Assembly (NCBI GenBank): GCA_964412845.1
Contig: CAYPQM010000037.1
Coordinates: forward strand, 1-44,167
From: JAWWPY01 sp964412845
GTDB lineage: Bacteria; Actinomycetota; Actinomycetes; Streptosporangiales; Streptosporangiaceae
Reading direction: 5' to 3'
Length of the DNA: 44,167 nt
Numbering within the stretch: the stretch's first letter is position 1; every line of letters starts with the position of its first letter. The notes beneath the pieces were generated by a model. It saw nothing but the letters and a program-made list of their open reading frames with translations, did not search any database and was not told the DNA's origin. This document shows, piece after piece, positions 16,557 to 24,973 of the stretch. The translations under genes and the position numbers were made by a program.

Positions 16557-17288
16557 TCATGATCGTGGAAGATTGAGTTGTGCCCGGATCGGCAGGTGGT
16601 CTGAGCCGACGCCTTCCACCACCTCCCCGGCGATGCCGGTGACCCCCGGGCCGGTGAGCAGATGGTCCAGTTGCACGAGGGGCCGGTGGGCCGGGTAGGT
16701 CCTGCCCCGCACGGCGCGGGAGTAGCCTGCCGCGGCCCAGGTGGCCGCCCTAGGCATGTTGAGATCGCCCACGATCACCACTGGGCCGGTGCCCGCCGCA
16801 AGGTGATGGATGAGCCGGCGAAGCTGCACGGGGCTGGTAAACCGGTGCGTCAGGTGGGTGTTGGCCACCCGCACCGCGGTGCCACCCGGTGTGCCGACGG
16901 TGACCAGCTGGGCCGCACGGCAGATGCTGTCCCCCGGGGCTTTGCCGAGGCTGATCACCTCATAGCCGAGCACGGGCAGGGTGGTCAGCACCGCCAGGCC
17001 CCAGGTCCCCGGGTCGGTGCCGGGACCGACGTTGAGCCGGGCCAGGTTCGTCCCGATGGCCAGCCCGGCGTGCTTGACCTGGGCGCCGACGTCATGCGCC
17101 GCAGCCGCCAGCGGGTCCGGCTGGCCATCGGGGCGCCACGTCTCCTGGAGCGCGATGACATCAGCCTTCAGGTGGTGGCACGCGGCTTCGATGTCGAAGG
17201 GCTCACCCAGGCGACCGAGCCCGCCGTGCATGTTCAGGCTCGCGATGGTCAGGTCGTCGCTGCTGTTGATCACCCGGCCGCGTTGCAT
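16557..17288 (-). CDS. Endonuclease/exonuclease/phosphatase (EEP) fold protein
   Basis: A 243-residue protein from ATG 17288. The EEP catalytic residues are visible in order: ASLNMHGG (Asn), VIALQETW (Glu metal ligand), RVANTHLTH (His), VIVGDLNMP (Asp/Asn) and GSDHLPIRAQL (Asp-His pair). The superfamily includes DNA repair nucleases, phosphatases and sphingomyelinases, and there is no signal peptide, so a cytosolic role is likely. The frame extends to 17360, but that part reaches into the stem-loop behind glnA, so the shorter start was chosen. It runs the same way as glnA but is separated from it by a strong terminator. Confidence 0.88.
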   Translation of the reverse strand: MQRGRVINSSDDLTIASLNMHGGLGRLGEPFDIEAACHHLKADVIALQETWRPDGQPDPLAAAAHDVGAQVKHAGLAIGTNLARLNVGPGTDPGTWGLAVLTTLPVLGYEVISLGKAPGDSICRAAQLVTVGTPGGTAVRVANTHLTHRFTSPVQLRRLIHHLAAGTGPVVIVGDLNMPRAATWAAAGYSRAVRGRTYPAHRPLVQLDHLLTGPGVTGIAGEVVEGVGSDHLPIRAQLNLPRS

Positions 17289-17342
17289 ACGCCCACCGTA
17301 ACGGGCTTGCATCGGCCCTGACTGCCGAGTCAGTGGGTCACA

Positions 17343-17388
17343 GCACTGATCCGGGAACACGGGTAAGGCCGTGTTCCCGGATCAGTGC
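17343..17388 (-). terminator. Strong stem-loop terminator behind glnA
   Basis: GCACTGATCCGGGAACACGG (17343-17362) and its exact reverse complement (17369-17388) are separated by the six-base loop GTAAGG. The stem is 20 bp with no mismatch and starts nine bases after the glnA stop codon. There is no T-run, which is common for actinobacterial terminators. It would stop glnA transcription before the EEP gene. Confidence 0.8.
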
Positions 17389-17396
17389 GGTGGTGC

Positions 17397-18821
17397 CTAG
17401 CAGTCGTAGTACATCTCGAACTCGTGCGGGGACGGGCGCAGCCTGACCGGGTCGAGCTCGTTGGTCCGCTTGTAGTCCAGCCAGGTCTCAATCAGGTCCG
17501 GGGTGAACACGCCACCTTCAAGGAGGTAGTCGTGGTCTGCCTCGAGTGTGTTGAGCACTGTCTCCAGCGACCCAGGCACCTGCGGGATGGCCAGCGCCTC
17601 GTCCGGCGGCAGCTCGTACAGGTCCTTGTCCACGGGCTCATGCGGCTCGATCTTGTTCTTGATGCCGTCGATGCCGGCCATCAGCATGGCAGAGAACGCC
17701 AGGTACGGGTTGGCGGACGGGTCCGGTACCCGGAACTCCAGCCGCTTGGCCTTGGGGTTCGAGCCGGTGATCGGGATACGGACGCAAGCTGACCTGTTGC
17801 GCTGTGAGTACACCAGGTTGACCGGCGCCTCGTAGCCGGGCACGAGACGGTGGTAGGAGTTCACCGTGGGGTTGGTGAAGGCGAGCAGCGAGGGCGCATG
17901 CTTGAGCAGGCCGCCTACGTAGTACCGGCCCATGTCAGACAGCCCCGCGTAGCCGACCTCGTCGTAGAAGAGCGGCGAACCGTCCTTCCACAGGCTCTGG
18001 TGGCAGTGCATGCCGGAGCCGTTGTCGCCGAAGAGCGGCTTCGGCATGAAGGTGACGGTCTTGCCGGCCGCCCGGGCGACGCTCTTCACCACGTACTTGT
18101 AGAGCATCAGCGCGTCCGCCTGCGCGAGCAGCGGCCCGAACAGGATGTCGATCTCCGCCTGCCCGGCGGTGCCGACCTCGTGGTGCTGCATCTCCACCGT
18201 GAGGCCCACATCGATCAGCGCACGGACCATCTCCGAGCGCAGGTCGGTGTAGTGGTCCGCCGGCGGGACCGGGAAGTACCCGCCCTTGTACGGAGGCTTC
18301 GAGCCGAGGTTCCCGCCCACTTCCTCGCGCCCGGTATTCCAGGCGCCTTCGATCGAGTCAATGTAGTAATAGCCAGCGTTAGCCCCGGTCTCGTAACGGA
18401 CCGAGTCGAAGATGTAGAACTCCGCCTCGGGGCCGAAGAACGCCGTGTCGGCGATCCCGGTGCCGCGCAGGAAATCCTCGGCCTTACGGGCGACATTGCG
18501 CGGGTCACGGCTGTACGGCTCGCCGGTCAGCGGGTCATGCACGAAGAAGGTCAGGTTCAGCGTCTTGTGCTGGCGGAAAGGGTCGAGCAGTGCGGTAGTC
18601 GGGTCCGGCATCAGCAGCATGTCGGATTCGTGGATCTGCTGGAACCCGCGAATCGAGGAGCCGTCGAACATGCGGCCCTCGGTGAAGACCTTCTCGTCGA
18701 AGGTCTCGGTCGGGATCGTGAAGTGCTGGACTGTCCCAAGCAGGTCGCAGAACCTGACATCGACGAATTGCACCTTCTCATCGCCGATGAACTTCAGGAC
18801 CTCGTCGGCGTCTTTGAACAT
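17397..18821 (-). CDS. glnA: Glutamine synthetase type I
   Basis: Glutamine synthetase makes glutamine from glutamate, ammonia and ATP; the type I enzyme is a dodecamer. The 474-residue protein starts MFKDADEVLKFI at ATG 18821 with GGAGG seven bases ahead; the frame upstream is non-coding. Family features are the beta-grasp N-terminal domain (FVDVRFCDLLGTVQHFTIP), the metal sites in FFGPEAEFYIFD, MQHHEVGTAGQAEID and NGSGMHCHQS, the flexible loop and Arg residues NRSACVRIP, and the adenylylation site DKDLYELPPDE with Tyr402. Presence of that tyrosine fits control by the glnE product in the same window. A GlnR-like box lies upstream. Strong match over full length; this is almost surely the main housekeeping glnA. 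Confidence 0.98.
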   Translation of the reverse strand: MFKDADEVLKFIGDEKVQFVDVRFCDLLGTVQHFTIPTETFDEKVFTEGRMFDGSSIRGFQQIHESDMLLMPDPTTALLDPFRQHKTLNLTFFVHDPLTGEPYSRDPRNVARKAEDFLRGTGIADTAFFGPEAEFYIFDSVRYETGANAGYYYIDSIEGAWNTGREEVGGNLGSKPPYKGGYFPVPPADHYTDLRSEMVRALIDVGLTVEMQHHEVGTAGQAEIDILFGPLLAQADALMLYKYVVKSVARAAGKTVTFMPKPLFGDNGSGMHCHQSLWKDGSPLFYDEVGYAGLSDMGRYYVGGLLKHAPSLLAFTNPTVNSYHRLVPGYEAPVNLVYSQRNRSACVRIPITGSNPKAKRLEFRVPDPSANPYLAFSAMLMAGIDGIKNKIEPHEPVDKDLYELPPDEALAIPQVPGSLETVLNTLEADHDYLLEGGVFTPDLIETWLDYKRTNELDPVRLRPSPHEFEMYYDC

Positions 18822-18968
18822 CAACCCTCCCTGAACGGTGCTGGCACTGGGGTTGCCACTGTGTCCTGGCGCTGCACCGCCACGCTGAGCTGGCCGCACG
18901 GGGATGTGCCTGCGGTAGGACGCGCCTTGCACGTTAGCTGGCAGCAATTACCGAGCCGTGTCTCTAGT

Positions 18969-18984
18969 GTTTCACACGTGTTAC
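18969..18984 (-). promoter_or_regulatory. GlnR-type binding box upstream of glnA
   Basis: Read on the glnA strand, GTAAC-ACGTGT-GAAAC fits the actinobacterial GlnR half-site pair gTnAC-n6-GaAAC exactly. Six bases further, GACAC-n6-GTAAT gives a degenerate second pair, so the site may span four half-boxes. It lies about 150 bases before the glnA start, in the glnA/RDD intergenic region. Confidence 0.65.
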
Positions 18985-19107
18985 GCATGCCCCGCGCGGC
19001 ACGCCCGTGCTGGCCAGGGCGTGTCCCGGGGGGGTTGGCCCGGCCCCGGCGCCGCGCTGAGCCCGGGCCTGGTCCGGCGGGCCGCGCAGCGAGGATACCG
19101 TGGACGC

Positions 19108-19548
19108 GTGGCTGAGCGACGGTGGCCTGGGGCGTGGCTGGCCGGCCTGCGCCCCAGCGCCGCGGAGGAGAGTTACCCCGGCGAGCGGTTCGGCCTGCCC
19201 GAGCAGGGTGCCCGGTCGGTCGCGACCATGGGCCGCCGCCTGGCGGCCCTGTTCATCGACTGGATCCTGTGCACGCTGATCGCTCTCGCGGCCTTCCTCT
19301 CCCGGGGCTGGGCGACGATGGGGGTCTTCGCGGTGGAGGTCTACCTGCTGACCGCGCTCACCGGGTTCACGGTGGGCAAGCGGCTGCTCGGCATCCGGGT
19401 CGCCCGCCTTGACGGCAAGCCGGTCGGGCTGCTCTGGGCGCTGGTGCGCACCCTGCTGCTGCTCACCGTGGTGCCGCCGCTGATTACCGACCGCGACCTG
19501 CGCGGCCTGCACGACAGGGCAGCGAACACCATCGTGATCCGGGCATAG
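19108..19548 (+). CDS. RDD family membrane protein
   Basis: A 146-residue protein whose GTG 19108 start gives VAERRWPGAWLAG. The RDD signature is GRRLAALFIDWIL at the beginning of the first membrane helix, followed by two more hydrophobic segments (TMGVFAVEVYLLTALTGFTVG and LLWALVRTLLLLTVVPPLI) and the usual GKRLLGIRVARLDG and RDLRGLHDRAANTIVI elements. RDD proteins are small membrane proteins of mostly unknown role, some linked to ion or compatible-solute exchange. It is a steady neighbour of glnA in Actinobacteria and here is divergent from it, sharing the region with the GlnR-like box. Confidence 0.92.
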   Translation: MAERRWPGAWLAGLRPSAAEESYPGERFGLPEQGARSVATMGRRLAALFIDWILCTLIALAAFLSRGWATMGVFAVEVYLLTALTGFTVGKRLLGIRVARLDGKPVGLLWALVRTLLLLTVVPPLITDRDLRGLHDRAANTIVIRA

Positions 19549-19652
19549 CCGAACCTGCCCGGCACACGGGCATCCCCACGGGTGCTCGTCCTTCCGCGTG
19601 TCCGCTGGGCGCGGAGTCGCTGCGGCCTGCGCTCTCCCGGTTCCGCGGCCCC

Positions 19653-19680
19653 TTGACGCATACAAACTATAATCATTACG
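19653..19680 (+). promoter_or_regulatory. Importer promoter/operator with TATAATCA element
   Basis: In an AT-rich patch upstream of the importer operon, TATAAT (19668-19673) continues as TATAATCATTACG. The same YTATAATCA core occurs upstream of the GntR, monooxygenase and dioxygenase genes. TTGACG lies nine bases upstream (19653-19658), too close to be its -35, and may belong to an operator. The untranslated leader to the start at 19836 would be about 150 bases, and holds a TGTCACCcacTGTCACC direct repeat (19699-19715). Confidence 0.5.
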
Positions 19681-19835
19681 ATCATCTCCTCTAATAGGGG
19701 GTGTCACCCACTGTCACCGTCAGGTGCCCGGTGCGATCTGCCGGTCCCTGGGGCGGGGGCAGACCCCGGATTGCATGGGCCTGCCGACGCCGATGCCGGC
19801 GGCCCGCGGCGCGTTTTAGGAATTGGGAGATGCCA

Positions 19836-21125
19836 ATGCAGGCACTGCTCCGGAAACTCACGCCCCCGCTCGCGATCGCCGCGGCCTCAGCGCTTACCGT
19901 GGTCGGCTGCGGCTCGTCCTCCTCCGGTGGATCCGGTTCCGGCGGGTCCGGGACCATGAATATCGGCGTGATCTACCCCTTCACCGGCGCCAACGCCGAC
20001 CAGGGCGCCATTGGCATGGCTGGCTGCCTGGCCGGGGCCGCTGAAGTCAACGCGGCTGGCGGGGTGCTCGGCCATAAGTTCGTGTGCAAGCCCTTTGACA
20101 CCAAGGGCGACCCGGCCGACGCAACGGCTGCGGCGAACCAGATGATGGCCTCAGCCAACCCGGTGATGGTGATCGGCGCCTCGGACGACGCGGTGACCAC
20201 CGCGCCCATCGTCACCGCGGCGGACGTGCCGAACTTCGCCACCATCGGTGACCCGCATTTCGACCACCAGACGAACCAGTACTTCTACCGGATCACGCCC
20301 TCAGACGCGCTCCAGGGCGTCGCTCTTGGCTACTGGGCGGCCAGCCACTTCCAGCGGCCGGCCGCGGTGTTCACCAGCGACCTGGGCGCGCAGACGTCTG
20401 TTCCGCCGATGCGTGGTGAGATGACCAAGCTGCAGCACAAGCTGGTGGCCGACGCCACCCTGGCCCCGGACCAGAGTTCTTACCGGACCGAAGTGGCCAA
20501 GATCATCGCCGCCAAGCCGGACGCGATCATCTCGGAGATGGACCCGCAGTCCGCCGCCACGTTCCTGTCGGAGTACAAGCAACTGGCCGGCCAGCTGCCG
20601 GTCATCCTGGGCACCCAGCGGACCAGCAACAGCGACTGGATCCAGGCCGTACTCGGCGGGATTGGCCAGGCCAGCTACGCCAAGGCCATCAAGGCGATCA
20701 CGCCGTATGTCCCGCCCACCAGCCCGAGCCACACGGTGTACGCGAGCTGGCTGATGAAACAGGGCGGCAAGGTGAAGGACCCGAGCCAGTACCTCCAGCA
20801 CCCCTACGCGATCGCCGACTATGACGCGATCAACATCACAGCGCTGGCCATGGTGGAAGCGAAGTCCACCGCCCCGGCCGCCTATGACAAGTTCATCAGC
20901 AAGGTGACCGCCGCGGCGACCGGCGCCGTGCCAGTGCACAGCTACCCGGAAGGGCTCAAGGCAGTCAAGGCGGGCCAGCAGATCCAGTACGTCGGCGCGG
21001 GCGGGGATCTCCCGTTCAACCAGTACCACAGCGCAGAGCGGGCGTTCTCCTACGACAACTACGACCCGGCGAGCAAGTCGATGACCCCGGTCACGGTCAT
21101 TCCGGGCTCGGTCCTGAACGGCTGA
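19836..21125 (+). CDS. Branched-chain/aromatic-type ABC importer, substrate-binding lipoprotein
   Basis: A 429-residue extracytoplasmic protein. The signal peptide ends in ALTVVGCGSS, a lipobox whose cysteine is lipidated, followed by a Gly/Ser linker. The rest is a periplasmic-binding-protein type I fold of the LivJ/HAAT group: INIGVIYPFTG-like opening, VMVIGASDDAVTTAPIV, VPNFATIGD, FFYRITPSD-like segment and the late YEALKALT-type region. ATG 19836 has GGGAG six bases ahead; ATG 19830 would have no spacing. The importer family carries amino acids, amides or aromatic acids. With the adjacent catabolic genes, an aromatic ligand is plausible but unproven. A GC-rich hairpin follows the gene. 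Confidence 0.93.
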   Translation: MQALLRKLTPPLAIAAASALTVVGCGSSSSGGSGSGGSGTMNIGVIYPFTGANADQGAIGMAGCLAGAAEVNAAGGVLGHKFVCKPFDTKGDPADATAAANQMMASANPVMVIGASDDAVTTAPIVTAADVPNFATIGDPHFDHQTNQYFYRITPSDALQGVALGYWAASHFQRPAAVFTSDLGAQTSVPPMRGEMTKLQHKLVADATLAPDQSSYRTEVAKIIAAKPDAIISEMDPQSAATFLSEYKQLAGQLPVILGTQRTSNSDWIQAVLGGIGQASYAKAIKAITPYVPPTSPSHTVYASWLMKQGGKVKDPSQYLQHPYAIADYDAINITALAMVEAKSTAPAAYDKFISKVTAAATGAVPVHSYPEGLKAVKAGQQIQYVGAGGDLPFNQYHSAERAFSYDNYDPASKSMTPVTVIPGSVLNG

Positions 21126-21221
21126 GCAGACCGGCCGGCCCCCTGCGGCGCAGCGCGGCACAGGCAGGCCCTCCCCCCGGGCCCAGCCGGGCGTGGGCAG
21201 CGCCGAGGGGAAGTCCGGGAG

Positions 21222-21249
21222 CCCCGGCCCGGGCCCAGCCGGGCCGGGG
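21222..21249 (+). terminator. GC-rich hairpin between lipoprotein and permease genes
   Basis: CCCCGGCCCGG (21222-21232) pairs perfectly with CCGGGCCGGGG (21239-21249) across a six-base loop, an 11-bp stem in the 306-base gap between the binding protein and the first permease. The gap also contains further short GC palindromes and nothing coding that I can see. It probably causes partial termination or mRNA stabilisation, so the binding protein is made in excess over the membrane parts. Confidence 0.55.
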
Positions 21250-21431
21250 CCACCCCGGGGCACGGCCGGGAGCAGGGAATGGCCGAGACGAGGATGCGGA
21301 TGGACAACGAGTCCCAAGGAGCGCGATAGTGGCATCCACCTGCGGGCCTGTCGGCCGGACCAGGACTGCGCGGTGGCGCGGGCGCGGTGGCCGGCGATGA
21401 TGCCGCCAAACATCGTGGGAGCTAGCGCCAC

Positions 21432-22319
21432 ATGAATCAATTCACTCTCGCGGTCGGGTTCGGGCTGGTGACATCCGCGATCCTCGCGCTCAGCGCGGTG
21501 GGCTTCACCCTCCAGTTCGGCGTGTCCAACATTTTCAACCTCGCCTACGGCGACGTGATGACCGTGTCGGCATTCATGGCGTACCTGGTGGACGCGGCCG
21601 GCGCGGGCATCTGGCTGGCGATGCTGGCCGGGGCCGCCACGGGTGCGGTGGTGTCGGTAGCGATCAGCAGGCTGGTGTTCACGCCGTTCCTGCGCCGGGG
21701 AACCTCCAGGTTCACCATGGTGATGGTCTCGCTCGCGCTCGCGGTGATCGTGCAGAACGCGATCCAGGCGATCGCTGGCACCAGTTTCCGCAGCTATGCC
21801 GAGAGCCAGGGCAGCTCGCTGCACATGCTGGGGATGATCCTGACCCCCTACCAGCTGGTGATCATCGGGGTCGCGGTGGTCAGCATGCTCGCCCTGCACC
21901 TCCTCCTGCGGTTCACCCGGATGGGCAAGGCGCTGCGGGCGACCGCCGCTGACCCCGAACTGGCCCGCAGCTGCGGGATTGCCACGGACCAGGTGTCGGC
22001 GATGGCCTGGGCCATCTCAGGCGCGCTGTGCGGGCTGGGCGGGGTCACCTTGGCGCTGAACCTGGCCAGCTTCGACTTCACCTTTGGCAACGCGTTCCTG
22101 CTGATCATCGTCGCGGCCGCGGTGTTCGGCAGCGTCGGCCAGCCGTATGGGGCGATGGTCGGGGCGGTCGTCATCGGCATGGCCAGTGAGCTTTCCGCGA
22201 TATGGACCCCAGCCCTCAAGGAAGTGGTGGCGTTCGTCATCCTCGCGGTCATCCTGCTGGTCCGCCCGGCCGGGCTGTGGCGGAAAGGCTTCACCGCGAT
22301 GGACGTGGCGGCGCAATGA
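21432..22319 (+). CDS. Branched-chain-type ABC importer permease (LivH-like)
   Basis: A 295-residue membrane protein with about eight hydrophobic segments. It opens with VTSAILALSAVGFTLQFGVSNIFNLAYGDVMTV, the typical LivH opening in which L-x-F-G-x-x-N-x-x-N-L-A-x-G-D is conserved. The cytoplasmic coupling segment FTRMGKALRATAADPELARSCGI is the EAA-like loop that contacts the ATPase. The end PLGA-like QPYGAMVGAVVIGMASELSA matches the family. A GGGAG site precedes ATG 21432 by about ten bases. The TGA overlaps the start of the next permease as ATGA. Confidence 0.93.
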   Translation: MNQFTLAVGFGLVTSAILALSAVGFTLQFGVSNIFNLAYGDVMTVSAFMAYLVDAAGAGIWLAMLAGAATGAVVSVAISRLVFTPFLRRGTSRFTMVMVSLALAVIVQNAIQAIAGTSFRSYAESQGSSLHMLGMILTPYQLVIIGVAVVSMLALHLLLRFTRMGKALRATAADPELARSCGIATDQVSAMAWAISGALCGLGGVTLALNLASFDFTFGNAFLLIIVAAAVFGSVGQPYGAMVGAVVIGMASELSAIWTPALKEVVAFVILAVILLVRPAGLWRKGFTAMDVAAQ

Positions 22320-23341
22320 GCTCGGCGTACCAGTACTACCTGCTCACCCTGCTGGTGTTCTTCGGCGTGAACACGATCGCCTGCTGGTCGCTCAACCTCC
22401 AGTACGGGGTGGGCGGGGTGATGAACTTCGCGTTCATCATGTTCCAGTCCGCCGGGGCCTACATCGGCGGCGTGCTCACCCTGGGGCCGTCGACGGGGGC
22501 GAGTTTCCAGCGGTACATCCTGGGGGCGACGCTCCCGTTCCCGTTGCCGTGGCTGCTGGCGGCCGCGGCCGGGGGAGTGCTGGCCTGGGCCGTCGGATCA
22601 TTCGCGCTGCGCCCGGCCCGGCGTGATTTCCAGGCCATGGTCATGCTGGTCGTCTCCATCATCGCCAGCACGCTCGTGCTGACCGAGGCGTCCTGGTTCA
22701 ACGGGCAGAACGGCATCGCCGCGGTCCCCAAGCCGTTCGAAAGCCGCCTCAACCTGGGTGAGGTCCCGTACGGCTGGTTCTACGTGGCAATGACCGCCGT
22801 GGTGGTGGCCGGGGTGTACGGGCTGGTGCACCGGATCACCGGTTCGCCGTGGGGGCGACAGCTGCGGGCGATGCGTGAGCATCCGGATGCGCTGGCGTCG
22901 CTCGGGGTGAACGTGCGGGCGGAGAGCATGAAGGTGTACGTGCTCGGCGGGGCGCTGGCCGCCCTCAGCGGGGCGATCCTGGTGCAATTCATCGGGGCCT
23001 GGTCACCAGGGTCATGGTCCACGGGCGAGACCTTCCTCTATTTCGTCGCGATCATCGTCGGCGGGGTCGGCAACAACTTCGGCGCGATGCTGGGCGCCGC
23101 CCTCGTGCTGGGCGTGTTCGAGGAATCGCTGCGTTACCTGCCATCGTTCGGGTACGCCGGGCTGGCCGAGGCCGTCCAGTTCATGCTGCTCGGAGTGCTG
23201 ATCCTGGTGTTCTTGTGGTTCCGCCCGGCCGGGCTGGTCCCCGAGCGCCGGCGCCGCCTCGCCCGGGCGCAGCCTGCGCCGGCCGCGGCCGCAGGCAGCC
23301 TGGCCGCGGAGGCCGGCCAGTCACCGGCGGTGAGCCCGTGA
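22316..23341 (+). CDS. Branched-chain-type ABC importer permease (LivM-like)
   Basis: A 341-residue membrane protein beginning MSSAYQYYLLTLLVFFGVNTIACWSLNLQYGVGGVMNFAF, the LivM opening (N-L-x-x-G-x-x-G-x-x-N-F). The coupling loop is SPWGRQLRAMREHPDALASLGV. The tail is Ala/Pro-rich and extends about 35 residues past the last helix. ATG 22316 overlaps the stop of the LivH-like gene and the gene ends overlapping GTG 23338 of the first ATPase gene, so the four downstream genes are translationally coupled. The frame upstream of 22316 is a shadow of the LivH gene. Confidence 0.93.
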   Translation: MSSAYQYYLLTLLVFFGVNTIACWSLNLQYGVGGVMNFAFIMFQSAGAYIGGVLTLGPSTGASFQRYILGATLPFPLPWLLAAAAGGVLAWAVGSFALRPARRDFQAMVMLVVSIIASTLVLTEASWFNGQNGIAAVPKPFESRLNLGEVPYGWFYVAMTAVVVAGVYGLVHRITGSPWGRQLRAMREHPDALASLGVNVRAESMKVYVLGGALAALSGAILVQFIGAWSPGSWSTGETFLYFVAIIVGGVGNNFGAMLGAALVLGVFEESLRYLPSFGYAGLAEAVQFMLLGVLILVFLWFRPAGLVPERRRRLARAQPAPAAAAGSLAAEAGQSPAVSP

Positions 23342-24141
23342 CCGCCGCCGCGCCGCAACCGGGCCAGGCCGCCGCCGGGACCGGTGCCGCCGTGCTGGAG
23401 GTGACTGACCTGCGGGTGGAGTTCGCGGGGGTGCATGCGGTGGCGGAGGCCAGTTTCGCCATCATGCCGGGTGTCATCACCGGGCTGATCGGCCCTAACG
23501 GGGCGGGCAAGTCAACCACTCTGAAGCTGATCGCCGGGTCTGAGCGGCCCACCGGTGGCCGGGTGGTGTACAACGGGCGGGATATCACCGGGCACCCGGT
23601 GCACCAGGTGGCCCGGCTGGGCCTGATCCGTACCTTCCAGCTGTCGAGCGAGTTCGCGCGCCTCACCGTGCTGGAGAACCTGCTGGTCGCGGTGCCCGGC
23701 CAACGGGGGGCGAGCTTCCTGTCCGCGCTTCGCGGCAAACGGTACTGGCGGGCGCAGCAGGACGAGCTGCTGACCCGCGCGTCCGCCCTGCTGGCTGAGT
23801 TCGGCCTGGCGCATGCTGCTGACCAGTACGCCGGAGAACTCAGCGGTGGCCAGAAACGGCTGGTCGAGATCATGCGGGCGCTGATGGCCCAGCCCAGGAT
23901 GCTCCTGCTCGACGAACCACTGGCCGGGGTCAACCCCAGCCTGCGCGAGGCCATCACCGATCACCTGGCCCGGCTCCGCGACGAGGGCCTCACCATGCTG
24001 ATGGTCGAGCATGAGCTCGCCGCCGTTGACCGCTGCTGTGACTCGGTGATCGTCATGGCCGCCGGCCGGGTCCTGGCCGAAGGGCCGATGCAGGAAATCC
24101 GGGCCAACAAGGAGGTCGTCGATGCCTACCTCCTCGGCTGA
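23338..24141 (+). CDS. Branched-chain-type ABC importer ATPase (LivG-like)
   Basis: A 267-residue ATPase starting at GTG 23338, overlapping the previous stop (GTGA). After an Ala/Pro-rich start come LEVTDLRVEFAGVHAV, Walker A GPNGAGKSTT, the family hallmark Q-loop RLGLIRTFQLSSEF, signature LSGGQKRLVEIMRAL, Walker B MLLLDEPLAGVNP and H-loop MLMVEHEL. The RTFQ...F element and PLAGVNP after Walker B distinguish LivG from LivF. The last residues overlap the start of the LivF-like gene by 20 bases. Confidence 0.95.
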   Translation: MTAAAPQPGQAAAGTGAAVLEVTDLRVEFAGVHAVAEASFAIMPGVITGLIGPNGAGKSTTLKLIAGSERPTGGRVVYNGRDITGHPVHQVARLGLIRTFQLSSEFARLTVLENLLVAVPGQRGASFLSALRGKRYWRAQQDELLTRASALLAEFGLAHAADQYAGELSGGQKRLVEIMRALMAQPRMLLLDEPLAGVNPSLREAITDHLARLRDEGLTMLMVEHELAAVDRCCDSVIVMAAGRVLAEGPMQEIRANKEVVDAYLLG

Positions 24142-24898
24142 GGGCCGCGACCAGCAGGCGCACCTGCGGCTCACGGGGGTGACGGCGGGTTACGGCACCG
24201 CCCCGGTGATCGAGGACGTGAGCCTCACCGTCGCCCTCGGCGAGGTCGCCACCGTCATCGGCCCCAACGGCGCCGGGAAAAGCACCCTGCTCAAGACGGT
24301 GCTGGGCATCCTGCGGCCCAGCAGTGGTGAGATCACCCTGGCCGGCGGCCGGATCACCGGCCTGCCGGCCAACCAGGTCATCCGGCGCGGAATCGGCTAC
24401 GTGCCCCAGGTCAAAGACGTGTTCGAGCCGCTGACCGTGAAGGAGAACCTGGAGATAGGCGGCTACACGCTGCCGCAACGTGAGGTGGCCAGCCGCATCG
24501 AGGAGGTGATGGACCGCTACCCCGCGCTCGCCGCGATGCGCAGCCGCCCGGCCGGGTATCTCAGCGGCGGCGAGCGCAAGCTGCTGGCGATGGGCCGGGT
24601 GCTGATGAGGCGGCCCAGCCTGCTCGTGCTGGACGAGCCGACCGCCGGGCTCGCCCCCCAGCTCGCCCACGAACTCCTGACCCGGCACGTCAGCGAGCTG
24701 GCCGGCCGCGGCGTGGCGATCCTGCTCGTCGAGCAGCACGCGCACGAGGCGCTGGCCATCTCGGACTGGGCGTACGTGATGGCAGGCGGCCAGGTCCGGC
24801 TGTCGGACGCCGCAGCCGACCTTGCCCAGCGCCCCGATCTCGGCGACATTTTCCTCGGCCTGGCGGTGAACCCGGCGGCGTCGCCGGAGAGTCCCTGA
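24122..24898 (+). CDS. Branched-chain-type ABC importer ATPase (LivF-like)
   Basis: A 258-residue ATPase, the fifth and last gene of the importer operon. Walker A is GPNGAGKSTLLKT, the Q-loop is RRGIGYVPQVKDVFEPLTV (the YVPQ element is usual for LivF), the signature LSGGERKLLAMGRV, Walker B LLVLDEPTAGLAPQ and H-loop ILLVEQHAHEA. It starts at ATG 24122 inside the end of the LivG-like gene. A hairpin follows 12 bases after its stop. The operon holds all five parts of a HAAT importer, so transport should be functional. Confidence 0.95.
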   Translation: MPTSSAEGRDQQAHLRLTGVTAGYGTAPVIEDVSLTVALGEVATVIGPNGAGKSTLLKTVLGILRPSSGEITLAGGRITGLPANQVIRRGIGYVPQVKDVFEPLTVKENLEIGGYTLPQREVASRIEEVMDRYPALAAMRSRPAGYLSGGERKLLAMGRVLMRRPSLLVLDEPTAGLAPQLAHELLTRHVSELAGRGVAILLVEQHAHEALAISDWAYVMAGGQVRLSDAAADLAQRPDLGDIFLGLAVNPAASPESP

Positions 24899-24910
24899 TC
24901 CCTGGCGTCG

Positions 24911-24927
24911 CGCGGGGCGCCCCCGCG
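24911..24927. terminator. Hairpin between convergent importer and ThDP-enzyme operons
   Basis: CGCGGGG (24911-24917) and CCCCGCG (24921-24927) flank a 3-base loop in the 75-base space between the LivF-like stop and the stop of the ThDP enzyme on the other strand. It could serve as a terminator in both directions. Confidence 0.45.
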
Positions 24928-24973
24928 TGGCCAGGCGGGCGGGCCGGGCGATGCGGGCCCGCGCCCTGCTCAG

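Noticed and set aside
19653..19673. TTGACG with TATAAT as a standard -35/-10 promoter
   Set aside because: The spacing is only nine bases, far below the 16-18 needed; the hexamers cannot be used together, so TTGACG was noted only as possible operator sequence.
20301..21899. 532-aa minus-strand ORF across the binding-protein and LivH genes
   Set aside because: Low-complexity Arg/Gly/His translation antisense to clear ABC genes and spanning their gap.
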